From an uncultured Selenomonas sp. (GTDB taxonomy: Bacteria; Bacillota; Negativicutes; Selenomonadales; Selenomonadaceae), in NCBI GenBank assembly GCA_902766095.1, contig CACXCN010000003.1, positions 1 through 64,000 of the forward strand: a stretch of DNA of 64,000 bases. Reading direction: 5' to 3'. Positions within the stretch are counted from its first letter, which is position 1, and each line of letters starts with the position of its first letter. This document shows positions 34,408-43,591 of the stretch, piece after piece. Both the position numbers and the translations under genes were made by a program. The notes under the pieces are model-generated. The model was not told where the DNA came from. It made no database searches and saw nothing but the letters and a program-made list of their open reading frames with translations.

Positions 34408-35391
34408 TTACTTCTTCAGGTAGGCCAGCAGCAGAAAATCCGTCTCCGGCAGCCGTGCAGCGACCTGCCATGCGAGGTCCGCCTTCCCCTGGTCTTTCAG
34501 CAGTACCGCCATATTCCGGATAGTGGTTGCCGATTGGCCATCTATCGTGAGGGCCTGCTTGAGCTCTTGCTGCGCAGCCTCAAGATCACCAGCAGCATAA
34601 TGCGCACCGGCGAAATTGTTGAGCAGACACACCTTGGCAGCCAACGCTATATCTGCAGCCATAACCTGCTCGACCTCGGCTTCAATATCTGTCCCGTTCG
34701 CCAGCGGTTCAGCTACAGTCTCTGCTGATGTCACCGGCTCCTCCGCCTGGTTGACCGGTTCAGATTCCGCGATAACGGCATCCTCGATGTCCGACCCGAC
34801 TCCGGTCTGCGATGCCCCGTCTACCGTCGCTACGTCCACATGCATGAACGCTGCTATATGCGGAAAATCCTTTGCTATGTGCTCTGGATCATTCTGCGCA
34901 TAGTAGTCGAGGATATCCTCGACATCATCGTGCTGCTCCGTCGTAAGCTGATCAGCGTAATGCTCGAGCACGAAGTCGAATATGGCCAGACCGTCATCGC
35001 TGCGGTCCTCAAGCATGCAGATGCGGGCCAGCAGGATACGCGTCTCCACATCCTGTGGAGCGAACTGAAGGGTATCGTTCACGAGTGCGGCTGCTCGCAC
35101 GTAGTCACCCTGCATGAAATAGCTGTAGGCACCGAGGTACAGAGCTTTCGGATCATAGCATTTGTCCTCAATCAGCTCTGTCAAGTCTTGCAGTACGCCG
35201 AGGAAATCATCGTTATCGAATTTCTCCTGCATACGTTCTATCGTCCCAGCTGGTGCCGTTCCTGCCTGCATTTTTGCTTCCTCCATCTTCCTCATCTCCA
35301 TCTGCTGCTCGGCTTTTCCCTTTCGTGCAGTATCAGCGGCGGATACCTTTTTGTTCCGGCTCTTTCTAAGTCTCCTGCTGGCTCTGCTCAT
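34408..35391 (-). CDS. TPR-repeat protein with basic N-terminus and acidic linker
   Basis: A 327-residue protein of no known catalytic type. Residues 1-45 are very basic and coiled-coil-like (SRASRRLRKSRNKK...KAEQQMEMRKMEEAKMQ). Residues 50-165 hold TPR-like helix pairs (DPKALYLGAYSYFMQGDYVR, ETRILLARICMLEDRSDDG). Residues 185-235 are an acidic, low-complexity linker, and two more TPR units follow (LLNNFAGAHYAAGDLEAAQQ, IRNMAVLLKDQGKADLAW). In this position it could be a scaffold or chaperone for the GT41 proteins, whose own TPRs bind protein substrates. That is inference. The Shine-Dalgarno GGAAAGG is rather far (about 13 bases) from ATG 35391. Confidence 0.65.
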   Translation of the reverse strand: MSRASRRLRKSRNKKVSAADTARKGKAEQQMEMRKMEEAKMQAGTAPAGTIERMQEKFDNDDFLGVLQDLTELIEDKCYDPKALYLGAYSYFMQGDYVRAAALVNDTLQFAPQDVETRILLARICMLEDRSDDGLAIFDFVLEHYADQLTTEQHDDVEDILDYYAQNDPEHIAKDFPHIAAFMHVDVATVDGASQTGVGSDIEDAVIAESEPVNQAEEPVTSAETVAEPLANGTDIEAEVEQVMAADIALAAKVCLLNNFAGAHYAAGDLEAAQQELKQALTIDGQSATTIRNMAVLLKDQGKADLAWQVAARLPETDFLLLAYLKK

Positions 35392-35482
35392 ATCTATATC
35401 ATACCTTTCCTGATTAGTAGTTTTACTATTACCTTATTTGTTATTCGACATCAGGTCGATATTTCCTCTCAGACTCCGCCAT

Positions 35483-36970
35483 CTACTGCTGTCTCAGCCA
35501 GCTCTGCCAGATTTCCTTATATAGTCTCTCGAGTGCACGCACATAGCCCTTCGCATCCATGAGTGGTGTATGACGCAGCATTTGCGGCAGCTGATCATGT
35601 AGCCCCTGCAGTAGCTCGCGGTCCTGCGCGAGCTGCACCGCCCGCTCGATATAGCCCGCATCATCCGGTGACGCTAGCTCCCCCAGGCCGACATTCATGA
35701 GTATGCTATAGCCGAAACGTGTACCATGACGGCTGCCGTAGCGCGAGATAACCGGCACCCCCATGTAGAGTGCATCGCAGGTCGTGCCGCCACCCGTGTA
35801 GGGATAGGTGTCGAGAGCTATATCCACATCATTGTAGCGCTCCAGGTAGTCCAATCCGGACTTGTCGATGTCCACGCGCGCCATGTCGATTCCGGTCTTC
35901 TCCAATTTGCGACGCAGGTTGCTTTCGTACTCCGCCTCATCAAGCGAGCTCTTTATGAGCAGGCGGCTCCCCGGTACGCGACGCAATATCTCGGCCCAGA
36001 GCCGCAGCTGCTCGGCTGTCATCTTGTGGTAATTATTGAAACTGCCGAAGACTATGGGCTCATGCACATGGTAGGGCCTCTGCGCCCGGAGTGCTCGTAT
36101 CGACGGCGTATAGCATAGATGCGAGTGCGGCATCCGCAACAGCTGCTCGGCAAAATCGGCCTCGTGCTCCCCCGGCGGGTCGCAGTAGGGATCGCTCAGG
36201 AAATAGTCCACAGCATGGCTCCCCGAGGTGCTCATGTAGCCGATGCCGGCCACCTGCACCGGCGCCGGACGGTAGCTCATGATCTGCATGGTCGGCCCGC
36301 CGAGGCAGTGGACATTCGTATCGAATAGGATGTCTATCTCGTCGTCATAGATGGCCTGCGCCATCTCGTGCGGCTCCATATCCTCATTGAAGCACCGCAG
36401 CCTCACGCCCCACTCCTGCATGGAGTGCGTCACACCGTCCTGCCTGTCCTCGAGGCTATAGGCATAGATCTCGAAATCCTGCCGGTCGTATATGGCGAAT
36501 AGCTGGATGAGGAAGAAGCTCGTAACGCCCTCGCAGAAATGCGGACTCAGGTAGCCGATGCGCAGGCGCGCATGGCGATGGCGAGTTCGCGCATGCGGCA
36601 GCGGCAACGACTGCTGCGCCACGGCCGCGAACATGTCGTACAGGAATGACCTCTCGCGCAGCTCAGCATCGGTCGTGCTGACAAGGTAATGCAGGCCGAA
36701 TATATGGTTCGAGAGCTGGCGCTGCTGCGTCATGATCGGCTGGCCGGCCGGCATATTGAGCGCCTGCCAGGCATACTGCTCGGCCTGCTCCAGCTCATCG
36801 AGCCCGCGGCAGCAGTCAGCCAGACGATAGAGGATGGCCCATCGCTCATCCGGTGCCAGGGAGCCATCCTGCAGCTTCCGTTGCAGATAGTTGCGGGCAC
36901 CACGCAGATTCCTCTGCTCTATCATTTGATTGGCCCGCTCGAACACCCGGCCCAGCTTCTTCCTGTTCAT
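35483..36970 (-). CDS. SPINDLY/GT41 family protein O-glycosyltransferase
   Basis: GT41 enzymes put GlcNAc (or a related sugar) on Ser/Thr of proteins. The 495-residue protein has an N-terminal helical/TPR region (1-125) and a GT41 domain (about 135-495). The nucleotide-sugar parts are intact: SFNNYHKMTAEQLRLWAEIL with the UDP-binding Lys and LDTYPYTGGGTTCDALYMGV. In the first strand, LRIGYLSPHFCEGVTSFF, the position held by the conserved His of OGT (GNH) is Gly. The start is ATG 36970, whose ATGA overlaps the stop of the next gene upstream and which has GGAGGAGGG in front; the longer frame from 37009 is disfavoured. Last of three GT41 genes in a row. Confidence 0.82.
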   Translation of the reverse strand: MNRKKLGRVFERANQMIEQRNLRGARNYLQRKLQDGSLAPDERWAILYRLADCCRGLDELEQAEQYAWQALNMPAGQPIMTQQRQLSNHIFGLHYLVSTTDAELRERSFLYDMFAAVAQQSLPLPHARTRHRHARLRIGYLSPHFCEGVTSFFLIQLFAIYDRQDFEIYAYSLEDRQDGVTHSMQEWGVRLRCFNEDMEPHEMAQAIYDDEIDILFDTNVHCLGGPTMQIMSYRPAPVQVAGIGYMSTSGSHAVDYFLSDPYCDPPGEHEADFAEQLLRMPHSHLCYTPSIRALRAQRPYHVHEPIVFGSFNNYHKMTAEQLRLWAEILRRVPGSRLLIKSSLDEAEYESNLRRKLEKTGIDMARVDIDKSGLDYLERYNDVDIALDTYPYTGGGTTCDALYMGVPVISRYGSRHGTRFGYSILMNVGLGELASPDDAGYIERAVQLAQDRELLQGLHDQLPQMLRHTPLMDAKGYVRALERLYKEIWQSWLRQQ

Positions 36971-38466
36971 CGCACCACGCCCTCCTCCGCCTGTGCCTGC
37001 TGCCGCCATCTGTCAAATACCTGCCGGTAAACCTGCTCGACCTCGCTGAGATAGAGGCGCGCATTCATGAGCGGCGACTCGCGCATCATCTGCGGCAGCT
37101 GCTCATGCAACGCTGTGAGCAGCTGCCGGTCCTGGGCTAGCGCCACAGCTCGCTCGATATAACCCGCGAGATCTGGCGCTGCGAGCTCACCGAGGCCGAC
37201 ATTCATGAGCAGCGAATAGCCGAAGCGCGAGCCATGGCGCCGACCATAGCGCGTGACGACCGGTACCCCCATATAGAGCGCATCACAAGTCGTACCGCCG
37301 CCCGTATAGGGGTAGGTATCGAGCATGATGTCGACGGCTGTATAGCGATTGAAGAAATCATCCGATGGCCCCTCCATGGTCAGTCGTTCCTCGGGAATGC
37401 CGGCCGCCAGCATGCGGCGGTGCATTTCCTTCATCTGGTAGTGGCTCCGCGAGGTATTCTTGGCTAGCAGGCGAGCCTCCGGTACGCGCCGCAATATCTC
37501 GGCCCAGCCCGCGAGCATTTCATCGCTTATCTTATTGAAGTTGTTGAAGCTCGCGAATACTATCTGCTCATGCGGCTGCCATTTCTCATGTACCCGCAGG
37601 ACTCGCGCCGATGGCGTATAGCAGAAATGCGAGTGTGACAGCCGGATGATCTCCTCGGCAAAATCTTCATCATGCAGTCCCGGGGGATCGAGATACTGGT
37701 CTCCGAGGAAGTAATCGATGACCTTCGTGCCCGAGGTCGACATGTAGCCGATACCGGATATCTGTACCGGGGCCGGCTTGTAGCAAAGCACACGCAGGGT
37801 ATGACCGCCCGAGACATGCACCTCGAGATCGAACATGATATCTATCTCATCGTCGTAAATGACCTGTGCGATATCGTGGATGTTCTGCCCCTCCTGGAAG
37901 AGCCGCACAATCTGCACATGCTCACGCACCTGCTTATAAACGGCATCTATACAACCATCATCCAGCACATAGACATACACCTCGAACTCGTCGCGATTGT
38001 AGGCTGTCATGAGCTGCATGTAGAAGAGACTAAGCACGCCATGCCCCATCTGGTTCATGATGTAGCCGATGCGCAGTTTTGCGTGCTGATGACGGCGCAG
38101 GGGATGCTGGAACTGGACCGCCGTCTGAGCAAACTTATCATATAGGAAGGACGTCTCGCGCAGTTCCTCATCACTGAGATCAGGCAAATAGTGCAGGTTG
38201 AACAGAAAATTGCTGAGCATCTCTTCCTGCCGCTCGCGCTGCAGCCCTTCGACTGCATTCAGCGATTTCCAGACGGCCGCTTTCCAACGCGGCCAATCGC
38301 CAAGCTTGAAGTAGGCACCTGCATACTGCTGATATACAGCCCACATGTCCGTTTTCTGAAATATTCCCCCCCGCATCATGGATTGCAGCTTCGATATTGC
38401 CATAAGCGGCTGCAATTCAATCAGTTTACTCAGTCCCTGCAGTTTATCCTTTGCCGTTTTCTCCAC
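36967..38466 (-). CDS. SPINDLY/GT41 family protein O-glycosyltransferase
   Basis: A 499-residue paralogue of its two neighbours. It has the helical N-terminal part (1-125), LRIGYIMNQMGHGVLSLFYM, ISGIGYMSTSGTKVIDYFLG, ASFNNFNKISDEMLAGWAEI with the UDP-binding Lys, and LDTYPYTGGGTTCDALYMGV. The OGT His position again reads Gly, with a His one residue earlier. Predicted activity is transfer of a sugar from a UDP donor to Ser/Thr of a protein substrate, most simply flagellin. The start is GTG 38466, about 10 bases after AGAGGA; it overlaps the end of the double GT41 gene by 23 bases and its stop overlaps the next gene by 4, so the three are coupled. Confidence 0.85.
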   Translation of the reverse strand: MEKTAKDKLQGLSKLIELQPLMAISKLQSMMRGGIFQKTDMWAVYQQYAGAYFKLGDWPRWKAAVWKSLNAVEGLQRERQEEMLSNFLFNLHYLPDLSDEELRETSFLYDKFAQTAVQFQHPLRRHQHAKLRIGYIMNQMGHGVLSLFYMQLMTAYNRDEFEVYVYVLDDGCIDAVYKQVREHVQIVRLFQEGQNIHDIAQVIYDDEIDIMFDLEVHVSGGHTLRVLCYKPAPVQISGIGYMSTSGTKVIDYFLGDQYLDPPGLHDEDFAEEIIRLSHSHFCYTPSARVLRVHEKWQPHEQIVFASFNNFNKISDEMLAGWAEILRRVPEARLLAKNTSRSHYQMKEMHRRMLAAGIPEERLTMEGPSDDFFNRYTAVDIMLDTYPYTGGGTTCDALYMGVPVVTRYGRRHGSRFGYSLLMNVGLGELAAPDLAGYIERAVALAQDRQLLTALHEQLPQMMRESPLMNARLYLSEVEQVYRQVFDRWRQQAQAEEGVVR

Positions 38467-41400
38467 GAACTACCATCCTCTGCCATAGATATATATACTG
38501 CTCTTCGAGCTCGGCCACATACTGCTTCGTATTCATCAGCGGCGCTCCCATCATCATGCTGCGCAGATTCCGATGCAGGACATCGAGCAGATCAGCATCG
38601 CGCGCGAGTGCCACGGCCCGGGCTACATACTCAGTGGGCGTTGCCACTGCCAGCTCACCGACACCGGCATTCATCAGTATCGAGAGCCCCAGGCGGTCGC
38701 CATGGCGCCGCCCGTAGAGCGATACGACCGGCACGCCCATATAGAGCGCATCGCAGGTCGTCCCGCCGCCCACATAGGGATAGGTATCGAGCGCGATATC
38801 GACATCGAGGTAGCGCTCCATGTAGTTGGCAGTCGTTCCCTCAATCTCCACGCGGCTCATGTCGAGTCCCAGCGCCGCCAGCCGCTCGTACTCCGCGAGA
38901 CAGCCCTGCGGTGTATTGGCCTGCGGATTCTTGAGCAGGAGCCGGCTGCCCGGCACCGCCTGCATGATCTCCCGCCATAGTCCTATCATCTTATCGGTGA
39001 TTTTGCTGTAGCGGTTAAATACGCCGAACGTGACATAGCCCTTCGCGCGACAAGGTGCGCCAACCGGCTCTGGCACATCGCTGCGTCCGGTATAGCAGAA
39101 CTGGCTCGTGAGCCGCACAGGCCGCTCATGGAGTCCGGCCCATGTATCAGCCTCATCCTCTGGCGGATCGGCATAGCTATCAGTGATGAAGCCATCGACA
39201 CCTCTGAGGCCCGTAGGATGGATGTACCCGATGCCGGCCAGCTGCACCGGCGCCGGTCTATAGGCCAACACTGGCAGTCCGCCGCCAGCCACATGTCCCG
39301 CGAGGTCGACGAGCACATCGATGCCATCATCGCGGATGCGCCTCGCGAGGCCCGCATAGTCATCCCGCCTGCCGGAGCAGTCCACATAGTGATTTACGGC
39401 CCCGCGCACGAGCTCCGTGAAACCATCCTGACGCGAATTCAACGCATAGGCATAAATTTCGAAAGCATCCGTCGTATGTCCCACCAGCAGCTGATAGTAA
39501 AAATAGAACATGACCTGATTGCGGAAATCCGGCGATAAATAACCGATGCGCAGGCGATGGTCAGGACGTGCTGCAAGGCGCTGCGAAAGCTCGATCGGAC
39601 TGAGCTCCGGCAGAATCTCTGCATCCCTGAGCAAATCGTTGTAGCCCATATGGGCCGCATTGAGCGCCCGGATATCCTCGGTCGTGTCACCAGCATAGTG
39701 GTGCATGGTCAGCAGGGCTGAGCTGTACATGTGGCAGCGGTCGGGCAAATGCTCCGCTGCCTGCGAGGCCCGCATATAGTCCGCGGCCCCAGCCTCATTC
39801 TCTCCCATACCGCTCTCGCCATGGGCCAGCTTGGCCAGCAGATCCATGCGGAAGTCACTCGGTGCAGACGACTCGGCAACAGTCCCCAGCTCCTGCAGGC
39901 CCTGCCGGGCTGCATCACGGCATCCCACGAAATTGCCGAGGCTCATGCGGGCCTCGGCCAGCATGCGATAGAGCTCCGCGCGATGCTCTGTATCGTAGGC
40001 TAGCGCCTGCTGCAGCCACCAGCTCGTACGGCCCCAGTCATGCCTAGTATTCCGGCTGCGCTCATACTGTGCCATCGCTCCAGCTGCATAGGCCATAGCC
40101 AGATTCCTTTTATCCGCGGTACCCGCTATGATTTCAAGCGCTAGCTGACGCACCTGATTCCAATCATCAGTCTGTGAACAGCTCTGCAGGCGCAGACATT
40201 TCTCAGCGATATCCATAGCTCGTGCGGCCTCCGGCATGTCGGCCTCGACATAGTCCAGCCAGATACGCATATAGGCCTGCTCGACTGCCGCCATGTAGTC
40301 GGCCGACTGCATGACCGGTGACCTCTGCATATCCCAGCGCAGCGTATCGTGATAGCGGCAGAGCCTCTCCGTGTCGTGGGCCAGCTCCACGGCTATCCTT
40401 ATATACTCAGCCACATCCGCTGCACAGAGCTCCTCGTGGCCGACATTCGTGAGCAGCGAGCCGCCGAAGCGCGCCCCATGCCGCTCTCCGACGAGTGTTA
40501 CGACCGGCACGCCCATGTAGAGCGCATCGCACGTCGTACCGCCGCCCGGATATGGGAACGTATCGAGTGCGATATCCATCTCATGATAGTGCCGCAGGTA
40601 CTTTGGCTCCTGCTCCCCCAGAATCACACGGGCAAGGTCGATACCAGCCGCAGCTATGCGCTTTTTTGCGGCCTCGGCCGTATAAGGCTTGTTGAATACC
40701 GCCGCTTTCAGATAGAGGCGGCTGTCCGGCACCTGGCGCATGATCTCGCTCCAGACCTGCAGCACCGCATCAGATACCTTGGCGAAATTATTGAAGCTGC
40801 CGAACGTGATATAACCATTTCGGCGGCAGGGAGCCGGACCGGGATAGTCAGGCGCATCGTGCCACATGAAGCAGAAATGGCTCTGCGGCAGCCGCAGCAG
40901 TTTCTCCACAAACCATTTGTCATTCGGCTCAGGTACATCCTCAGGATCGGTATAATGGTCGGCGAGGAAATAATCTACTGCCGGTAGTCCCGTCGTGCCG
41001 AAATAGCCGATACCGGATACCTGTACAGGTGCTGGCTTGCAGGCCAGTACGGGCAGGAAGTTATTCGCGGTGTGTCCGGCCAGGTCTATCAGGATATCGA
41101 TCTCATCAGCGTGCACGATTCTCGCCACCTCGTCCGGTGGCAGGCCGCGCACATTGCGCCACTTGTCCGTGATGGCGGCGAATTCGCGGCTTGCTCCATC
41201 CTCCAGGCAATCGGTATAGCAGTAGACCTCGAACAGCTCGTGGTCATACGAGTGAAAGAAGGCATAGCTGAAGAAGGCCACAACGTGGAAATGCAGGTCG
41301 GGCGATATGTAGCCGAGCCGCAGCTTGCCCCGCTTCTGCCAGCGTGCCTTGAGCTTCGCTCGGTCGTATCCATAGGGCTTGATAGCCGCGAACAGCTTGC

Positions 41401-41959
41401 CGTAGCCGATGGCTGCCTCATACATGAATTCCGGCGGCTTCGCGAGATAGTGCAGATTGAACAGGTAGTTGCTGTACTCCGCAGCCTTGCCGTGCGCGAG
41501 GTCCTTGTAGTCGCTCGACCTACGAAATAGCTCCACAGCCTGCTCTATGCGACCGAGCTGGCGGCAAAGCGTCGCATAGATACTGCAGGCTGCACCACGA
41601 TACCACTCGGGCATGGACTCATCCGCCAGCGCTGCCTGCAGGTGCTGCTCAGCAGCTGCTCCATCATCGGCCAGCAGGGCCACGCGTCCGAGGTAGAACT
41701 GCGCCACGCCATCCATCGGTCCCCAGACAGATGCTCTGCCGAAATGTGCTGCATAGTCTGCGGCTATCTGTGCTGCCCGCGCGGGCCCGCCCTGCCCGTC
41801 GATCAAGGCGGCCAGGATGGCCTCATACATGCGGCGGTCCGACGGCTGCGCCGCATAGAGCGCCTCGGCCAGCTGCAGGGCTTCGGCCCAGTCGCGCCGG
41901 TCCATGGCTGCCGTCAGATCATTGAATAGCTGTAGTTTCTCGCGATAGGTCATCATCAT
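38444..41959 (-). CDS. Tandem double-domain SPINDLY/GT41 protein O-glycosyltransferase
   Basis: At 1171 residues this is about twice the size of its neighbours and contains two full TPR + GT41 units. Unit 1 has TPR-like helices at 1-190 and a GT41 domain at about 212-570, with GYISPDLHFHVV including His225 in the OGT active-site place, the UDP-binding Lys394, and PYPGGGTTCDALYMG. Unit 2 has helices at about 590-795 and a GT41 domain at about 802-1160, with GYLSPDFRNQVM where Gln815 replaces the His, and VFNRYSKIT and PYVGGGTTCDALYMG intact. One domain may start the glycan and the other extend or bind. ATG 41953 (third Met) has the best spacing to GGAG, so the first two Met may not be used. 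First of three GT41 genes. Confidence 0.85.
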   Translation of the reverse strand: MMMTYREKLQLFNDLTAAMDRRDWAEALQLAEALYAAQPSDRRMYEAILAALIDGQGGPARAAQIAADYAAHFGRASVWGPMDGVAQFYLGRVALLADDGAAAEQHLQAALADESMPEWYRGAACSIYATLCRQLGRIEQAVELFRRSSDYKDLAHGKAAEYSNYLFNLHYLAKPPEFMYEAAIGYGKLFAAIKPYGYDRAKLKARWQKRGKLRLGYISPDLHFHVVAFFSYAFFHSYDHELFEVYCYTDCLEDGASREFAAITDKWRNVRGLPPDEVARIVHADEIDILIDLAGHTANNFLPVLACKPAPVQVSGIGYFGTTGLPAVDYFLADHYTDPEDVPEPNDKWFVEKLLRLPQSHFCFMWHDAPDYPGPAPCRRNGYITFGSFNNFAKVSDAVLQVWSEIMRQVPDSRLYLKAAVFNKPYTAEAAKKRIAAAGIDLARVILGEQEPKYLRHYHEMDIALDTFPYPGGGTTCDALYMGVPVVTLVGERHGARFGGSLLTNVGHEELCAADVAEYIRIAVELAHDTERLCRYHDTLRWDMQRSPVMQSADYMAAVEQAYMRIWLDYVEADMPEAARAMDIAEKCLRLQSCSQTDDWNQVRQLALEIIAGTADKRNLAMAYAAGAMAQYERSRNTRHDWGRTSWWLQQALAYDTEHRAELYRMLAEARMSLGNFVGCRDAARQGLQELGTVAESSAPSDFRMDLLAKLAHGESGMGENEAGAADYMRASQAAEHLPDRCHMYSSALLTMHHYAGDTTEDIRALNAAHMGYNDLLRDAEILPELSPIELSQRLAARPDHRLRIGYLSPDFRNQVMFYFYYQLLVGHTTDAFEIYAYALNSRQDGFTELVRGAVNHYVDCSGRRDDYAGLARRIRDDGIDVLVDLAGHVAGGGLPVLAYRPAPVQLAGIGYIHPTGLRGVDGFITDSYADPPEDEADTWAGLHERPVRLTSQFCYTGRSDVPEPVGAPCRAKGYVTFGVFNRYSKITDKMIGLWREIMQAVPGSRLLLKNPQANTPQGCLAEYERLAALGLDMSRVEIEGTTANYMERYLDVDIALDTYPYVGGGTTCDALYMGVPVVSLYGRRHGDRLGLSILMNAGVGELAVATPTEYVARAVALARDADLLDVLHRNLRSMMMGAPLMNTKQYVAELEEQYIYLWQRMVVRGENGKG

Positions 41960-41989
41960 GCTCCATCCGTCTTATTTTCTCCGATGCTG

Positions 41990-42090
41990 AGGGGCGCTAA
42001 GACTCCCGCCTCTTCAGGCGGGAGATAAGCGCCCCTAAAGCCCTGGGTAAGTTCGACTAAATTCATAGGGAGTAAAAACTCCCTATGAAT
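41990..42090. mobile_element. Pair of strong hairpins, possible solo end of an IS200/IS605-type element
   Basis: The gap between two glycosyltransferase genes holds a two-part hairpin at 41990-42036 and a perfect 13-bp hairpin at 42061-42090. The first has arms AGGGGCGCT/AGCGCCCCT outside and CTCCCGCCT/AGGCGGGAG inside. The second has arms ATTCATAGGGAGT/ACTCCCTATGAAT around AAAA. Between them lies a GGGTAAGTTCGACTAAATTCA-like stretch. The arrangement resembles the 3' ends of IS200/IS605 TnpB elements as I remember them, where the hairpins form the right end and the omega RNA. No tnpA or tnpB is present. The alternative is an ordinary terminator or processing site for the minus-strand operon; no long T-run follows. 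Confidence 0.4.
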
Positions 42091-42100
42091 AAGTCTCACT

Positions 42101-43591
42101 TTATCTCATCATCCCGGCGTAATGCCAGCGCTCGCGGGGCGGTATCAGGGCGCAGATACCATCTGCCTGGCCCGACCATGTGGCGAGTCCATAGATCTGC
42201 CGCAGCTCTGCGGCTGCCTGGCAGGCGGCCGCCCGATAGCGACCCGCTGCCATCAGCGCGCTATCACTCGTGAGGCTGCGCCCCGCATGGCGCGCGTAGT
42301 ATATATAGACAGCTCCGCCGTGGCACTGCGCGAGCTCCTGGGCGAGCCAGCCCGCATCATGCCGTACATCGTAAAGACCATTCAATATCTCGATGATATC
42401 CGTCTCCGTCGCCCCGATATCCCGCAGCAGGGCGAGAAAGTCTCCGAGCAGGCCGCTATGATGCGGATGACGCTGCAGACCGGCCAGAAAATGCTGCTGT
42501 GCCTCATCCCGATCTCCGCGCAGCTGGCAAAGCTGGCCCAGCCGCCAGTCCACCGAGGGCAGCAGCCGTTCGGCATTGTCGATGAGTGCCGTCACGCTGA
42601 CCGACTGGCTGTTGCCCGCCTGACGCTCGCACTGCTGCTCCCTTTGCCGCCGCTCATGCAGGGTGAGCCCCTGCCTGAGCAATTCCTCCGCCGTCAGATA
42701 GTCACCTAGCTCATAGAGCCAGAGTCCCTGCATGAGCACGAACTCGGCATCCTCAGGACAGGCTGCCCGAGCCGCCGTAAGCGCCGCCTGCGTCTCTGCC
42801 TCGGGGAACTTCCCCTCGATGCAGGAGCTCGTCCATATCTCATAGGCCCGCCCCCGATTGTCCTCTGATAGCTCGGGATAGCTCAGCAGCTGCCGCGCAT
42901 AACCGATAGCCTTGCGATACTCGCCGAGGCCATAGGCGATATCCATGAGATAGCCATAATCGAGCGGCTCGGGTGCCCCCTGACGCTCTATCTTCGCCTG
43001 CATGAGCGCGAGATTGCGTCGCATCTTCTGCTGCGCCACGCTTGTCGAGTAGCCCGTATGGTAGATCGTGATATCATCGGCCAGCAGGCGCACGCTGTCC
43101 GCCGGTATGGTCAGCGACTCATGGATGGCTCCCGCATAGCGTATATCCGGACGATGGCGGAATATGCGCTGCTGGATGATGGCCGAGCTCACGCGCCAGC
43201 CCGCATCGACATCTACATTCACGAGGCGGCACAATATCCCAAGCGTCTGCGGGCTTTGTTCTGCCTGCCGCAGCAGCGGCCGGATGCGTGGCCGCGACTC
43301 CGGCGTGAAATACTCATCCGCATCGAGGAACAGAATCCAGCGCCCGCGGGCCTGATCGAGCGCATAGTTCTTCGCCGCCGCGAAATCGTCAATCCAGGTA
43401 AAGTGAAATACACGCGCCCCCGCCTGCTCGGCCAGGGCAACCGTCGCATCCGTGCTGCCAGTATCGACGACTATGAGCTCATCGGCTACCTCACGCATGG
43501 AGTCAAGCCAGCGTGGCAGGTTGCATTCCTCGTTCTTCGCGATGACGCAGGCCGAGACCATGACATCGTTTTTCTTTTCCTGCTTCCTCAT
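42101..43591 (-). CDS. GT2 glycosyltransferase with C-terminal TPR-like region
   Basis: The protein (496 residues from ATG 43591) starts with a GT2 domain of about 230 residues: VSACVIAKNEECNLPRWLDS, LIVVDTGSTDATV, WIDDFAAAKNYALDQA and the metal-binding LFLDADEYF. HTGYSTSVAQQKMRRNLALM follows, as in SunS-like protein glycosyltransferases. The remainder (240-496) is TPR-like helices (YGLGEYRKAIGYARQLL, MQGLWLYELGDYLTAEELL, HFLAGLQRHPHHSGLL). GT2 joined to TPR suggests a protein rather than lipid acceptor. The start overlaps the stop of the upstream gene as ATGA and has GGAGGAGAGAGC before it; the longer frame to 43672 is a shadow. Donor unknown. Confidence 0.82.
   Translation of the reverse strand: MRKQEKKNDVMVSACVIAKNEECNLPRWLDSMREVADELIVVDTGSTDATVALAEQAGARVFHFTWIDDFAAAKNYALDQARGRWILFLDADEYFTPESRPRIRPLLRQAEQSPQTLGILCRLVNVDVDAGWRVSSAIIQQRIFRHRPDIRYAGAIHESLTIPADSVRLLADDITIYHTGYSTSVAQQKMRRNLALMQAKIERQGAPEPLDYGYLMDIAYGLGEYRKAIGYARQLLSYPELSEDNRGRAYEIWTSSCIEGKFPEAETQAALTAARAACPEDAEFVLMQGLWLYELGDYLTAEELLRQGLTLHERRQREQQCERQAGNSQSVSVTALIDNAERLLPSVDWRLGQLCQLRGDRDEAQQHFLAGLQRHPHHSGLLGDFLALLRDIGATETDIIEILNGLYDVRHDAGWLAQELAQCHGGAVYIYYARHAGRSLTSDSALMAAGRYRAAACQAAAELRQIYGLATWSGQADGICALIPPRERWHYAGMMR

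Noticed and set aside
41990-42036. Compound hairpin read as a simple terminator of the GT2 gene
   Set aside because: No T-run follows on the minus strand and the structure is larger than needed, though a processing role remains possible.
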